A stretch of 64,000 bases of DNA from Streptomyces sp. NBC_01689 (GCF_036250675.1 NZ_CP109592.1:3472001-3536000); one strand, 5' to 3'. Numbered from the stretch's first letter, positions 1 to 8,932 are shown. The notes: generated by a model from the letters alone, not told the origin. Program-made: numbers and translations.

Positions 1-3000
1 GAGCAGGGACAGCCGCTTCACCTTCTTGCCCGGGGGCCTGGCCTCGACGTCCACGCCCGTGGTGAGCATGTTGTCGGGGTCGGTGAGGATCAGCCGCCCG
101 TCACCGCCGGGGAAGAGGCGACTGAAGACACCTTCGAACTCCCGTGCGGTGTCCCGGTACGCCTCGGTGAAGACCTGCTCGACCCGTTCGTCGACCTCCT
201 TCACCACCTGGAGCAGATCGGCGCGCGTCTTCTTCAGGTCCTCCAGCTGCTCGCTGAGGAACTTGTGACGCTCCTCCAGGGCGGCGAACTCCTCCAGCGC
301 GAGCGGGTTGACCTTCCCCAGCTGCTGGTAGGCCCGCTCGGCCGACTTGAGCCGCCGCTCCTGCTCCGCCCGGTGGAACTGCCGGGGCTGGTTGCGCGGA
401 TGCTCCGGGTCCTCGGGCAGTTCCTCGCCCTCGGCGGGCAGCGAGGGCGGTACGAGCTGGTCAGGACCGTACTCCGCGACCAGCCCCGCCGGTTCGACGC
501 CGAGCTCCTCCAGCGCCTTCGTCTCCAGCTGCTCCATCCGCATCCGCTTCTCGGCGCCGAGCACCTCGCCGCGGTGCACCGAGTCCGTGAGCTTGTCCAG
601 CTCCGCCTTGAGGTCGCGCCCCTCACTCCGGACCGCCCCGAGCGCCTGCTCCCGGTGGGTCCTGGCGCTCTCGGCCGCCCCCCGCTCCTCCTCGGCCCGG
701 CCCAGCGACACCTCGACGTGCGCGAGGAGCTGCCGCGCGCCGGAGGCGACGGCCTCGGCGACCGCCGCCTCGTGCCGCAGCCGGGCCCGCCGCTGCTCCG
801 CACGCGCGCGTGCCTCGCGCTCCGCGCGCGCGGCCCGGTCGAGCCCGTCGGCCCGCCCCGCGAGCCCCTTCACCCGTTCCTCGTGCGTACGTACCTGGAG
901 CCGCGCCTCCATCTCGGTCTGCCGCGCGTTGGCCCCGTCGGCGGCGAGCCGGTCCCGTACGGCGGTGTCGGGCTCCTCCTCCACGGGCATCTCCTCGGCG
1001 ACGGCCAGCCGCTCGGCCAGCACCTCCGCCTCCTCCACCGCCCGGTCCAGCGCCTCCTGCGCCCGCGCGGTGGCCGCGGTGCTCCGTTCGGCCTCCCCCG
1101 CGGCGCCGCGCGCCTGCCCGGCCAGCCGCCCCAACTGCTGGGCCACGGAGGACTTCTGACGCTCGGCGGCCCGCCGCCGCTCCCCCAGTTCCTCGACCAG
1201 AGCGGCCCGCTCCCGGCGCCGCTCGACGGCCCGCCGCTGCGCCTCACCGAGATCGTCGCAGCGCACGGCCAGCTCCTCCAGCTCGGCCGCCGCCTCGTCG
1301 ACGGACGCCTGCACCTCCAGCAGGCTGGGCGCCCCGGCGGAGCCGCCGTGCGCGAAGTGCGCCCCCAGCAGGTCCCCCTCAGCGGTGACCGCGGTCAGCC
1401 CCGGCCGCGCGTACACCAGGTCCTCGGCGTCCTCCAGGGTGCCGACCACGACGATCCCGCGCAGCAGCCGTCGTACGGCCGGCATGAGTTCGGCGGGTCC
1501 CCGGACCAGGTCCGCGGCGTACGGCGGATCGTCGGGGTGCGCCGACCGGGTCCCGGTGTGCTCGTCGTCGGCCCGGCCTGCGCCCTGCTCCCGGCTGCCG
1601 GGGAGAGGGCCGGTCCGCGGTGCCGACGTCTCCTCCGGGGCCCCCGCCAGCAGCAGCGCCGCCCGCCCCGCGTCCTGTTTGCGCAGCAGCCGGATCGCCT
1701 CGGCCGCCGCGGCCGGTGTGGTCACCGCGAGGGCGTCCGCCGCCGTACCGAAGGCGGCCGCGAGGGCCACCTCGTGACCGGGACTGACGGACAACAGCTC
1801 GGCGGCGGGGCCGAGAAGCCCGGTGAGCCGGTCCTTAGCCGTCAGCAGCGCGCCCGTACCGTCCTTGCGGCGCAGACCGAGCGCGAGGGCCTCGTGGCGG
1901 GCCTGGGTCGCGGCGCGCCGGCGCTCGGCCGCCGTGGCCGCCTCGCGGGCCTCGGTCAGGGCGGACTCGGCCTCGGCAAGTTCCCGCCTGGCCTCCTCGT
2001 GCCGCTCCGCCAGTTCGGCGTCACCGGCGTCGAGGCCGTCGACCTCGGCCTTCAGCTGCTCGTACTCCTCCTGCGCCGTGACCGCCCGCTCCCGCGCCTC
2101 GTCGCGCGCGGCAGCGAGCCGGTCGATCTCGGACTGGGCGGAGGCGGCCCGCGAACGAGCCGCGTTCACCTGGCCGTTGAGCCGGGCGAGGCCCTCACGG
2201 CGGTCGGCGATGGCCCGGGCCACGTCCTTGAGACGGCGTTCCTCGACGGCGAGTTCGCGCTCCAGCTCGGCCCGGTGGGCGACCGTGTCCTCCAGGGCGT
2301 GCTCGGCCGCCTCCAGAGCCGCTTCGAGCTCGGCCTCCTGCTCCCGGATACGCGCGGCCTCGCGCTCCATGTCCTCGGGATCGCGTCCGCGCCGCTCCTC
2401 CGGGGGCGCCGAGGTCGCGCTCTTCACCCGTGCGTCGGCCAGCGAGATCGTGCCGCGCACCCGCTCCGCCAGCTGCGACAGCTCGTACCAGGTCTGCTGC
2501 GCGCGCTGCAGACGGGGCGTGAGGCGGCGCACCTCCTCCTCCAGCAGCGCTTCGCGCTGGAGCGCCTTCTTCAGCTCGGCCTCGGCCGTGTCCTTGCGTT
2601 CCTTGAGCGCGGCCTCGTCGGCGATCTCCGTCTGGAGCGCCTGCCGGAGGCGTACCAGGTCGTCGGCGAGGAGGCGGAGCCGGGCGTCGCGCAGGTCCGC
2701 CTGGATGACGGCGGCGCGGCGGGCGACGGCGGCCTGTCGGCCGAGCGGCTTGAGCTGGCGCCGGAGTTCGTCGGTCAGGTCCTGGACCCGGGCGAGGTTC
2801 GCCCGCATCGCGTCCAGTTTCCGCAGCGCCTTCTCCTTGCGCTTGCGGTGCTTGAGGACGCCGGCCGCCTCCTCGATGAACGCGCGGCGTCCCATCGGAT
2901 CGGCGTGCAGGACGGAGTCGAGCTGCCCCTGCCCGACGATCACGTGCATCTCGCGGCCGATGCCGGAGTCGGACAGGAGTTCCTGGATGTCGAGGAGCCG

Positions 3001-3357
3001 GCAGGTGTCGCCGTTGATCTGGTACTCGCTGCCGCCGTTGCGGAACATGATCCGCGTGATGGTGACCTCGGCGTACTCGATGGGCAGTGCCCCGTCGGAG
3101 TTGTCGATGGTCAGCGACACCTCGGCGCGGCCCAGCGGCGGGCGGCCGGTGGTGCCGGCGAAGATGACGTCCTCCATCTTCCCGCCGCGCAGCGACTTGG
3201 CCCCCTGCTCGCCCATCACCCAGCTCAGGGCGTCCACGACGTTGGACTTGCCCGAGCCGTTGGGGCCCACGACGCAGGTGATGCCCGGCTCGAAGCGCAG
3301 CGTGGTCGCCGAGGCGAACGATTTGAACCCGCGCAGGGTCAGGGCCTTGAGGTGCAC
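1..3357 (-). CDS. smc: Chromosome segregation/condensation ATPase SMC (C-terminus cut by window edge)
   Basis: SMC proteins form the ATP-driven condensin ring that compacts and segregates the chromosome. The first 1119 codons are present. The GTG at 3357 opens with VHLKALTLRGFKSF, the standard SMC N-terminus, followed by the Walker A loop GPNGSGKS at about residues 31-38. Long Glu/Arg/Ala-rich coiled coils flank a central hinge (roughly residues 500-660). The reading frame runs off the window at VKRLSLL, immediately before where the family's ABC signature (SGGE) and Walker B are expected, so only about 60 residues are missing. The gene lies downstream of a 67-aa coiled-coil gene, with a terminator-like hairpin between them, so it probably has its own promoter. 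Identification is secure. Confidence 0.97.
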   Translation of the reverse strand, partial: MHLKALTLRGFKSFASATTLRFEPGITCVVGPNGSGKSNVVDALSWVMGEQGAKSLRGGKMEDVIFAGTTGRPPLGRAEVSLTIDNSDGALPIEYAEVTITRIMFRNGGSEYQINGDTCRLLDIQELLSDSGIGREMHVIVGQGQLDSVLHADPMGRRAFIEEAAGVLKHRKRKEKALRKLDAMRANLARVQDLTDELRRQLKPLGRQAAVARRAAVIQADLRDARLRLLADDLVRLRQALQTEIADEAALKERKDTAEAELKKALQREALLEEEVRRLTPRLQRAQQTWYELSQLAERVRGTISLADARVKSATSAPPEERRGRDPEDMEREAARIREQEAELEAALEAAEHALEDTVAHRAELERELAVEERRLKDVARAIADRREGLARLNGQVNAARSRAASAQSEIDRLAAARDEARERAVTAQEEYEQLKAEVDGLDAGDAELAERHEEARRELAEAESALTEAREAATAAERRRAATQARHEALALGLRRKDGTGALLTAKDRLTGLLGPAAELLSVSPGHEVALAAAFGTAADALAVTTPAAAAEAIRLLRKQDAGRAALLLAGAPEETSAPRTGPLPGSREQGAGRADDEHTGTRSAHPDDPPYAADLVRGPAELMPAVRRLLRGIVVVGTLEDAEDLVYARPGLTAVTAEGDLLGAHFAHGGSAGAPSLLEVQASVDEAAAELEELAVRCDDLGEAQRRAVERRRERAALVEELGERRRAAERQKSSVAQQLGRLAGQARGAAGEAERSTAATARAQEALDRAVEEAEVLAERLAVAEEMPVEEEPDTAVRDRLAADGANARQTEMEARLQVRTHEERVKGLAGRADGLDRAARAEREARARAEQRRARLRHEAAVAEAVASGARQLLAHVEVSLGRAEEERGAAESARTHREQALGAVRSEGRDLKAELDKLTDSVHRGEVLGAEKRMRMEQLETKALEELGVEPAGLVAEYGPDQLVPPSLPAEGEELPEDPEHPRNQPRQFHRAEQERRLKSAERAYQQLGKVNPLALEEFAALEERHKFLSEQLEDLKKTRADLLQVVKEVDERVEQVFTEAYRDTAREFEGVFSRLFPGGDGRLILTDPDNMLTTGVDVEARPPGKKVKRLSLL

Positions 3358-3472
3358 GCCGCCGGACTCTACCTTTCGGGCCGGTCTCACTCCATGAACC
3401 CGCGGTTTCACCCGTGAACGCGCAGGGCACACCAGACGTACAAGAGCGTGAGGTACGAGCGGGGGAAAGAAG

Positions 3473-3497
3473 AAGGGACGCCGAAGAGGCGTCCCTT
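3473..3497 (-). terminator. Intrinsic terminator after the 67-aa gene
   Basis: A 10-bp perfect inverted repeat (GGGACGCC core) with a 5-nt loop is followed on the minus strand by a pyrimidine-rich tail (CTTCTTCTTT). It lies between the stop of the 67-aa gene and the smc start. Confidence 0.75.
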
Positions 3498-3564
3498 GCA
3501 AATCTGACAACTTAGTGGTTGATAGGGGCTGCCCAACCACTGCTGTCGTGGTGCGGTGCAGTGA

Positions 3565-3768
3565 TCAGGTGAGCGCAGGCTCCGCCTGGGGTACGTCGAT
3601 GCTCTCGAGAAGCGAGTCGTGAGAAGCGGCAGCCGCGAGCGCGTCGTTCTCGGCCTGAATCCGTCCGAGCTCGGATTCGAGGTCCTGGACGCGCTGCTGG
3701 AGCCGTCGCATCTCGGCAATGAGTCGCGGGTCGGAACCGCCGACGTAACCGAGAAGCGCCTTTGCCAT
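3565..3768 (-). CDS. 67-aa conserved coiled-coil protein upstream of smc
   Basis: This small protein begins MAKALLGYVGG and ends with an acidic tail. The middle (about residues 15-50, LIAEMRRLQQRVQDLESEL and following) is a clear heptad-patterned coiled coil of leucine-zipper type. The ATG at 3768 was chosen because GGAGG lies 10 nt upstream; an in-frame upstream ATG would add 37 residues of arginine- and proline-rich sequence with no Shine-Dalgarno. It has its own terminator and is not translationally coupled to smc. I recall similar small proteins beside smc in other Streptomyces but know no function. Dimerisation is an inference from the heptads. Confidence 0.85.
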   Translation of the reverse strand: MAKALLGYVGGSDPRLIAEMRRLQQRVQDLESELGRIQAENDALAAAASHDSLLESIDVPQAEPALT

Positions 3769-4148
3769 GATGGATGGTCCTCCACACTGAGTGACCGACC
3801 GAAGCGGTGTGGGTCGTGAGGGAATCGCACCCGCGATGCTTGACACTTGCTTAAATCTTGCTGCGGTTCCACATGCCAAACAGCTAAGGTGCGCGGGGCT
3901 TTCAGCGTCTCACCAAAAAGTTTGACGGTCAACACGATCACACCCCGTATCGGGGGACAACCCGCTGTCGCGCGGCTCTGGGGCGGCTGCGCTGCGACTC
4001 CTGCGGGGCCCTGGGGGTGTGGAGATCATCCTTACCCGGGAGCCTGCCACGACAAGCCGTTCTTGGCAACCACCAGGCGGTTTCCGCTGCCGGAGGGTGC
4101 CGGAGGCATGCGCCACGACTCCTTCCGGGGCCCTCGCGCCCGTCACCG
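3769..4148. other. Intergenic region between acyP and the 67-aa gene
   Basis: About 380 bp with no credible gene. The part from about 3840 to 3950 is noticeably AT-richer than its surroundings and holds promoter-like TTGACA/TTGACC hexamers on both strands and the palindrome listed at 3922. It is therefore most likely the promoter region of the 67-aa gene. The rest (about 3960-4148) is GC-rich and unremarkable. Confidence 0.5.
3922..3932. promoter_or_regulatory. Perfect palindrome TTGACGGTCAA
   Basis: TTGAC-G-GTCAA is a perfect 11-bp palindrome in the AT-rich stretch 154 bp upstream of the 67-aa gene. The same core (TTGACCGTCAA) occurs in a longer palindrome upstream of thiL at 22913. It could be an operator overlapping a -35 element. 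No regulator is identified. Confidence 0.35.
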
Positions 4149-4430
4149 TCACCGGATCGCGAAGTCCTCGTAGATCCCCCGGGGCGTGTCCCAGATCTCA
4201 GTGACTCCGTCCACCCGCCCGGGTGTGTCGTCCCCCTGGAGCCAGTCCAGCAGCCCTTCGCACGCGGATCTGGGGCCCTCCGCGACCACCTGGACCCGTC
4301 CGTCGTCGAGATTGAGAGCAAAACCACTCAGCTCGCCGATCTCCAGCGCCCTGGCCCGCGTGAACCAGCGGAAACCCACACCCTGTACCCGCCCGCGTAC
4401 CCAGACGACCAGTCGTACAACCTCGTTCAT
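4149..4430 (-). CDS. acyP: Acylphosphatase
   Basis: This 93-aa protein has the full-length acylphosphatase fold and hydrolyses acyl phosphates such as acetyl or carbamoyl phosphate in the cytoplasm. The signature [11 protein letters not shown] (about residues 13-23) carries the phosphate-binding loop and the catalytic arginine. [14 protein letters not shown] (about residues 39-52) supplies the catalytic asparagine and second family motif. The start is the ATG at 4430. The gene lies next to smc, a common actinobacterial arrangement, but is separated from it by the 67-aa gene and looks singly transcribed. Confidence 0.95.
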   Translation of the reverse strand: MNEVVRLVVWVRGRVQGVGFRWFTRARALEIGELSGFALNLDDGRVQVVAEGPRSACEGLLDWLQGDDTPGRVDGVTEIWDTPRGIYEDFAIR

Positions 4431-4520
4431 GCGTGCACGCTAACCGGACAAAGTCTCTCCGGGCACTTCCTCCCCTCCCGCCATGCGGTACCGTCCCCGT
4501 CCAATGAGTCTCATATGAAA

Positions 4521-4538
4521 CTCACTCTTTCGAGTGAG
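4521..4538. promoter_or_regulatory. 7-bp hairpin upstream of the CAP-domain gene
   Basis: CTCACTC-TTTC-GAGTGAG is a perfect 7-bp inverted repeat within an AT-richer patch just upstream of the CAP gene (start 4573). It may be an operator or a 5'-UTR hairpin controlling that gene. Confidence 0.35.
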
Positions 4539-4572
4539 GGACGCTGACCGAAAGATCGAGGAAGGCCAGGAG

Positions 4573-5547
4573 ATGGGACGCCACCGACGCTCCGCCGCCG
4601 GCCGCGCCGCCACAAGCCGCGCCACCGGGGTCACCGATACGCACGGGCCCCTCACGGAAAGCTACGGGCCGGAGAACCTGTACGGCTACGCCGCCATCGC
4701 CGACCTTCCGAGCACGGCCGCCGCGCGCTCGCACCGCAAGAGGAAGGCGGCCACACCGGTCCGTACGGGCCTGCTGGGCGTCTCCGCCGCCGTGGCCCTC
4801 GGCACCGCCGCCGTCGCGGCCGGAGTGGTGCCGGGCGCGAAGGAATACGCGCTCGGCGGTGGGGGCAACAACTCCGACCAGGTGCAGGCCGTCGGTTCGC
4901 CGTCAAGCCAGGAGACCCAGCAGGGCGGCACCTCGGGCAGCGCGGAGAGCCGCGACGGCCAGTCGACGAGCCGCGACGCCGACCGCGCCTCCTCTCCCTC
5001 GGCACCTCCCACCGCGGCGGCACCGGCCGCGCCGGCCGCGACGCCCTCCCAGGAGGCGGTCCCCACCGAGCCGGACACGACCGCCCGGCCCGCGGAGCCC
5101 TCGACCCAGCCCTCCGAGGTCGCGAGGCCCGAGGCACCGGCTGCCACCGCCCCGGTGACGGTGTCGGCCGAGGCGGCCGCGGAGGCCGAGGTCCTCAAGC
5201 TCGTCAACGAGGAGCGGGCCAAGGTCGGCTGCACCCCGGTCACCGCGGACAACGCCTTGGCGGACCTCGCCCGGACCTTCAGCGACGACATGGCCCTGCG
5301 GGACTTCTTCGACCACACCGACCCGAGCGGGCTCAGCCCGTGGGACCGTGCGGCGAAGGCCGGCATCACCGCGCTCGGCGGCGAGAACATAGCCCGCGGC
5401 CAGGCGGACGCGGCAGCGGTCATGGACGCCTGGATGAACAGCGAGGGCCACCGCGCCAACATACTGAACTGCGACTTCAAGACCCTGGGCGTCGGCGTGC
5501 ACCTCGGTGCCGGCGGTCCTTGGTGGACGCAGGACTTCGGCTACTGA
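4573..5547 (+). CDS. Secreted CAP/SCP-domain protein
   Basis: This is a 324-aa exported protein. The N-terminus (MGRHRRSAAG) is followed by a transmembrane or signal segment (about residues 64-85, LLGVSAAVALGTAAVAAGVV). A Ser/Pro/Ala-rich linker of about 110 residues follows, then a C-terminal CAP (SCP/PR-1, YkwD-like) domain of about 125 residues. CAP landmarks include LVNEERAKVGC, DDMALRDFFDHTDPSG, GENIARG, WMNSEGHRANIL and WWTQDFGY. Function in bacteria is mostly unknown; cell-wall association is likely. The ATG at 4573 is preferred over the GTG at 4534 because GAAGG lies 7 nt upstream and the MGRHRR start is common in Streptomyces. Confidence 0.9.
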   Translation: MGRHRRSAAGRAATSRATGVTDTHGPLTESYGPENLYGYAAIADLPSTAAARSHRKRKAATPVRTGLLGVSAAVALGTAAVAAGVVPGAKEYALGGGGNNSDQVQAVGSPSSQETQQGGTSGSAESRDGQSTSRDADRASSPSAPPTAAAPAAPAATPSQEAVPTEPDTTARPAEPSTQPSEVARPEAPAATAPVTVSAEAAAEAEVLKLVNEERAKVGCTPVTADNALADLARTFSDDMALRDFFDHTDPSGLSPWDRAAKAGITALGGENIARGQADAAAVMDAWMNSEGHRANILNCDFKTLGVGVHLGAGGPWWTQDFGY

Positions 5548-5740
5548 GGACAGCGGCCGGCAAGGAGCGCGTCCGCTCCGGCACGGGATCAGGGCGTTCC
5601 CCAGGTTGCGTGCCCGGCGGTTCGGCACGGTCACGGAACGGTTCCCGCGGCTGCTGCCGGGTGCGCTCGCACGGGAGCGCCCCGCAGCGCGCGGCTGCGG
5701 GGCGCCTGTCGCCCAGGGGTGTTCCGTCGCCCAGGGGCGT

Positions 5741-5929
5741 TCAGTCGACCATCTGTCCGTCGAACGTTCCGCCGCCGCAGGTGTTGTTCGCCCAGTTGAC
5801 CGTGCCGCCGCCCTGCTCGCACTCACCCGGGGTGAGGCTGGCGGCGGAGGCGGTGACGGCGCTGGTGAGGCCGAGTCCGGCGAAGGCTGCCGTGGCGACG
5901 ATGGCGGCGAGGATTCGTCGAATGCGCAT
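5741..5929 (-). CDS. 62-aa small secreted peptide with two cysteines
   Basis: MRIRRILAAIVATAAFAGLG... is a classic signal peptide, with probable cleavage after SAVTASA near residue 29. The mature part is only about 33 residues (LTPGECEQGGGTVNW and following), Gly/Asn-rich, with two cysteines that could form one disulfide. AGGGG lies 7-8 nt before the ATG at 5929, which supports real expression. Small secreted two-Cys peptides of this type are common in Streptomyces, but I know no assigned function. Confidence 0.75.
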   Translation of the reverse strand: MRIRRILAAIVATAAFAGLGLTSAVTASAASLTPGECEQGGGTVNWANNTCGGGTFDGQMVD

Positions 5930-6287
5930 GTGGTTCCCCTTTTACGGAATGCCTCGATGGGGGCTCCAGTCAGCCTGACCTTCACCCATGTGGGTGGCAC
6001 CCCGTGCTGAGTCGTTCGGGTGATATCGCTGACGGGTGCCGGTGCCGGTGCGGCTGTCATCGCCGTGACGCGACTCGACTCGTCGGGCACGCCCCACTGG
6101 GCTGTGCCCCACGGGGCCGCCGCCCGGTCGCGCCCTCAGGAATCGCCGGTCCACGGAAAAAGTCCGGCCGAGGACGAGGGGTGACAACAGCCGGCAAGGG
6201 CGGGACGGGCTCCGGCGAGAGAAGCATTCGCTAACTACCAGTTAGTGCGACCTGCTGGTTAGCGCTGTCGCGGAGTATGGTGAGCGC
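5930..6287. other. Intergenic region between the secreted peptide and hxlR
   Basis: About 358 bp without a credible gene. It holds the divergent promoters of the secreted-peptide gene (minus) and the HxlR gene (plus), and the GTTAG-type operator described at 6231. The middle part shows nothing else recognisable. Confidence 0.5.
6231..6262. promoter_or_regulatory. Likely HxlR operator with repeated (A/G)GTTAG half-sites
   Basis: CTAACT-ACC-AGTTAG (6231-6245) is a perfect inverted repeat, followed at 6255-6262 by a further half-site, CTGGTTAG. The cluster ends 25 bp before the hxlR start codon. Autoregulation by the downstream HxlR protein is an inference from position and symmetry. Confidence 0.6.
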
Positions 6288-6695
6288 ATGGATACCGCCG
6301 TGCCGACCGCCGAGAGCGGCCAGTCTCCGGACTTCCCGTACAACGTGTTCGCGCGCGGCTGCCCGTCCCGGGGCACGCTGGAGCACGTGACCGGACGCTG
6401 GGGGGCGCTCACGCTGGGAGCGCTGCACTGCGGCACGATCCGCTTCAACGAACTGCGGCGCCGGGTGGACGGCGTCAGCGAGAAGATGCTCTCCCAGACA
6501 CTGCACGCGCTGGAGCGCGACGGTCTGGTGCACCGTGACGCCCGGCCGACGAACCCGCCGCGCGTGGACTACACCCTCACCCCGCTCGGCCGGGAGGTCG
6601 CGGAGCGTCTGCTCACCCTCATCCACTTCCTGGAGGGGCGCATGGACGACGTCCTGGAGGCGCGCGAACAGTACGACGTCGCGCACGAGGCGTGA
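6288..6695 (+). CDS. HxlR-family winged-helix transcriptional regulator
   Basis: This 135-aa cytoplasmic DNA-binding protein carries the HxlR domain from about residue 25 to 115: the helical entry CPSRGTLEHVTGRWGALTLGAL, the recognition region FNELRRRVDGVSEKMLSQTLHALERDGLV and the wing PPRVDYTLTPLG. Cys25 precedes the first helix, the position used for thiol sensing in redox HxlR proteins such as YodB/HypR; Cys48 is a second cysteine. Sensing is therefore possible but not shown. The symmetric GTTAG sites just upstream suggest autoregulation. No divergent target gene is adjacent apart from the small secreted-peptide gene about 360 bp away. Confidence 0.9.
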   Translation: MDTAVPTAESGQSPDFPYNVFARGCPSRGTLEHVTGRWGALTLGALHCGTIRFNELRRRVDGVSEKMLSQTLHALERDGLVHRDARPTNPPRVDYTLTPLGREVAERLLTLIHFLEGRMDDVLEAREQYDVAHEA

Positions 6696-6833
6696 CGCCC
6701 GAGGCGTGACACCCAGGCATGACGCCCGAGACCGAGGCAGGACAGCCGAGGTGGCCGCTGAAGCACGGACGGACCGTCGGGGGCCCGCTGCCGGGTGGCC
6801 GTCTCACGGGGGACGACCGGCCGTGCGTGGACG

Positions 6834-7694
6834 TCAGCCGGTGACCCGGGGCGGTCGCTGACAGCGGGGACAGAAGTAGCTGGACCGGTTCATCCAGGGG
6901 CGCCGGCGCATCGGCGTACCGCACCGGCGGCAGGGCTCGTCCTCCCGCCCGTAGGCGTCGAGCGAGCGGTCGAAGTAGCCGGACTCGCCGTTGACGTTGA
7001 CGTACAGGCTGTCGAAGCTGGTGCCGCCGACGGCGAGGGCCTCGTTCATGACGTCGCGGATGTGGCCGAGGAGTTCGGCGGTACGGGGCCGGGTGAAGCT
7101 TCCCACCGGGCGTTCGTAGTGGAGCCGGGAGCGCCAGAGCGCCTCGTCCGCGTAGATGTTGCCGACGCCGCTGATCAGTGACTGGTCCAGCAGCGCGCGC
7201 TTGATCGTCGTGCGGCGGGCCCGCAGGGCCGTGTGGAACGCGGCGTCGTCGAACAGGGGGTCGAGCGGGTCTCGGGCGATGTGGGCGATGACGTCCGGCA
7301 GCCCGTCCGGGGTGGTCTCGTGCAGGGAGAGTCCTCCGAAGGTGCGCTGGTCGACGAAGCGCAGTTCGGTGCCCTGGTCGTCGTCGAAGCGGACGCGGAT
7401 GCGCAGGTGCTTCTCGTCGGCGGCGTCCTCCGGCTGCACCAGGAGCTGACCGCTCATGCCGAGATGCGCGAGCACGGAGAACGGGGAGTCGTCCAGCGGG
7501 AGCCACAGATACTTGCCACGGCGCATCGCCGGTCCGACGCGCTGCCCCGCGAGTGCCGCGGCGAAGCCTTCCGCGCCGGCCTGGTGACGCCGTACGGCCC
7601 GTGGGTGGCGAACCTCGGCCGAGGCGACGGTCCGCCCGCTGACCCAGCGCTCCAGGCCGCGCCGCACCACTTCGACCTCGGGCAACTCGGGCAC
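6834..7694 (-). CDS. mutM: Formamidopyrimidine-DNA glycosylase (Fpg/MutM)
   Basis: This 286-aa DNA repair enzyme excises oxidised purines (8-oxoG, FapyG) and cleaves abasic sites. The N-terminus PELPEVE supplies the catalytic proline (after Met removal) and the following Glu. The helix-two-turn-helix region contains [15 protein letters not shown]. The C-terminal zinc finger is [11 protein letters not shown]...FCPRCQ. Length matches the family. The start is the GTG at 7694, dictated by the obligatory PELPE terminus. It follows rnc by about 190 bp containing a hairpin, so it may be partly uncoupled from the rpmF-rnc genes. Confidence 0.97.
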   Translation of the reverse strand: MPELPEVEVVRRGLERWVSGRTVASAEVRHPRAVRRHQAGAEGFAAALAGQRVGPAMRRGKYLWLPLDDSPFSVLAHLGMSGQLLVQPEDAADEKHLRIRVRFDDDQGTELRFVDQRTFGGLSLHETTPDGLPDVIAHIARDPLDPLFDDAAFHTALRARRTTIKRALLDQSLISGVGNIYADEALWRSRLHYERPVGSFTRPRTAELLGHIRDVMNEALAVGGTSFDSLYVNVNGESGYFDRSLDAYGREDEPCRRCGTPMRRRPWMNRSSYFCPRCQRPPRVTG

Positions 7695-7724
7695 GGCACT
7701 CCTTCGGGGTGGGTCGCGGGGATG

Positions 7725-7766
7725 CCCGAACCCCGCCGCGGCGCGGACGCTGCGACGGGGTTCGGG
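7725..7766 (-). terminator. Hairpin between rnc and mutM
   Basis: CCCGAACCCCG pairs perfectly (11 bp) with CGGGGTTCGGG across a 20-nt loop. It lies in the rnc-mutM gap. It could be a terminator or attenuator, or a processing site in the transcript; there is no U-tract. Confidence 0.5.
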
Positions 7767-7880
7767 GCCTGCGGTTCCGCTGGTGTCACTACGGGTGCCG
7801 CCGTTGCCCGGGGAAGCGCCGCGGCCGCCTGTGGGCGGGTCGCGGTCGCCGCGGGCGCGGGCGGCGTTCGAGCGAAGGAA

Positions 7881-8738
7881 TCAGGCCGTGGCCGGGTCGC
7901 TGGTCGGAGCCGAGGGGGCTTCGGTCGCCTCCTCGGCCGCCTGGGCGGCCTGCTGAGCGGCCTGGGCCACCTGCTCGGCGGCCTGGGCCGACTTCGCGCG
8001 TTCGTCCGCGGCGGACCGGATCGCACGCCACGCGGACTCCGCGGCCTGCTGCTCCGCCTCCTTCTTGCTGCGGCCGGTGCCGGTGCCGTACGAGACGCCT
8101 CCGACGCGGGCGGCAGCAGTAAAGGTCTTCTCGTGGTCCGGGCCCGTCTCCGAGACCAGGTACTCGGGCACGCCGAGCCCCTCGGTCGCGGTGAGCTCCT
8201 GGAGACTGGTCTTCCAGTCCAGGCCGGCGCCCAGGTTCGAGGACTTCTCGATCAGCGGGTCGAAGAGCCGGTGGACGAGCTCACCCGCCGCGTCCAGACC
8301 CTGGTCGAGATAGACCGCGCCGATCACCGCTTCAAGGGTGTCGGCGAGGATGGATGCCTTGTCCCGGCCTCCCGTGCCTTCCTCGCCCCGGCCGAGCCGG
8401 ATGAAGGAGCCGAGTTCGAGGCCGCGGCCCACTTCCGCCAGCGCGCGCGAGTTGACCACCGCGGCCCGCAACTTGGCCAGCTGGCCTTCGGGCAGATCGG
8501 GGTGGGTGCGGTACAGCGTGTCCGTGACCACGAGGCCGAGCACGGAGTCCCCGAGGAACTCCAGCCGCTCATTGGTCGGCAGACCGCCGTTCTCGTACGC
8601 GTAGGAACGGTGGGTCAGCGCACGCACCAGAAGGGCGGACTCGAGCTTGTACCCGAGCCGCCCTTCCAGAAGCGTGTGGGACGAGGCTGTGTTCTCCGCC
8701 TTTTTCTTGGCGTTTGGTTCCGCCTTGGCGTCAGACAT
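7881..8738 (-). CDS. rnc: Ribonuclease III
   Basis: This 285-aa endonuclease cuts double-stranded RNA in rRNA and mRNA processing; in S. coelicolor the orthologue (AbsB) is needed for normal antibiotic production. The signature [10 protein letters not shown] is at about residues 56-65, with the second catalytic acidic region at DTLEAVIGA. The dsRNA-binding domain (about residues 165-240) contains [14 protein letters not shown] and [16 protein letters not shown] roughly 40-residue Ala/Gln/Glu-rich tail follows, typical of streptomycete forms. The ATG at 8738 has AGAGG 4 nt upstream; a GTG at 8750 is the alternative. It starts 18 bp after rpmF ends. Confidence 0.97.
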   Translation of the reverse strand: MSDAKAEPNAKKKAENTASSHTLLEGRLGYKLESALLVRALTHRSYAYENGGLPTNERLEFLGDSVLGLVVTDTLYRTHPDLPEGQLAKLRAAVVNSRALAEVGRGLELGSFIRLGRGEEGTGGRDKASILADTLEAVIGAVYLDQGLDAAGELVHRLFDPLIEKSSNLGAGLDWKTSLQELTATEGLGVPEYLVSETGPDHEKTFTAAARVGGVSYGTGTGRSKKEAEQQAAESAWRAIRSAADERAKSAQAAEQVAQAAQQAAQAAEEATEAPSAPTSDPATA

Positions 8739-8756
8739 CAGACCTCTCACGGCCGC

Positions 8757-8930
8757 TCAGACCTCGAGGACCTGGCGCTTGTTGTAGGTGCCGCAAGCCG
8801 GGCACGCGATGTGCTGCAGCTTGGGCTCGTGGCAGCGCTCGCACGCAACCAGGGTGGGGACCGCAGCCTTCCACTGCGACCGGCGGTGGCGCGTGTTGCT
8901 GCGCGACATCTTCCGCTTCGGAACAGCCAC
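8757..8930 (-). CDS. rpmF: 50S ribosomal protein L32 (zinc-binding form)
   Basis: This 57-aa large-subunit ribosomal protein begins (V)[20 protein letters not shown], the usual L32 signature. It carries the zinc ribbon CERC...CPAC (cysteines about 30, 33, 43, 46), so it is the C+ zinc-requiring form. Actinobacteria often encode C- paralogues under Zur control elsewhere. The GTG at 8930 has AGGAG 8 nt upstream, inside the end of the DUF177 gene, and begins 2 nt after that gene's stop. The DUF177-rpmF-rnc order is widely conserved. Confidence 0.98.
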   Translation of the reverse strand: MAVPKRKMSRSNTRHRRSQWKAAVPTLVACERCHEPKLQHIACPACGTYNKRQVLEV

Positions 8931-8932
8931 GG

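Noticed and set aside
265..3417. 1050-aa open frame opposite smc
   Set aside because: It is the antisense shadow of smc in GC-rich DNA; the product is repetitive Arg/Gly/Leu text without domains, and the smc frame has clear motifs.
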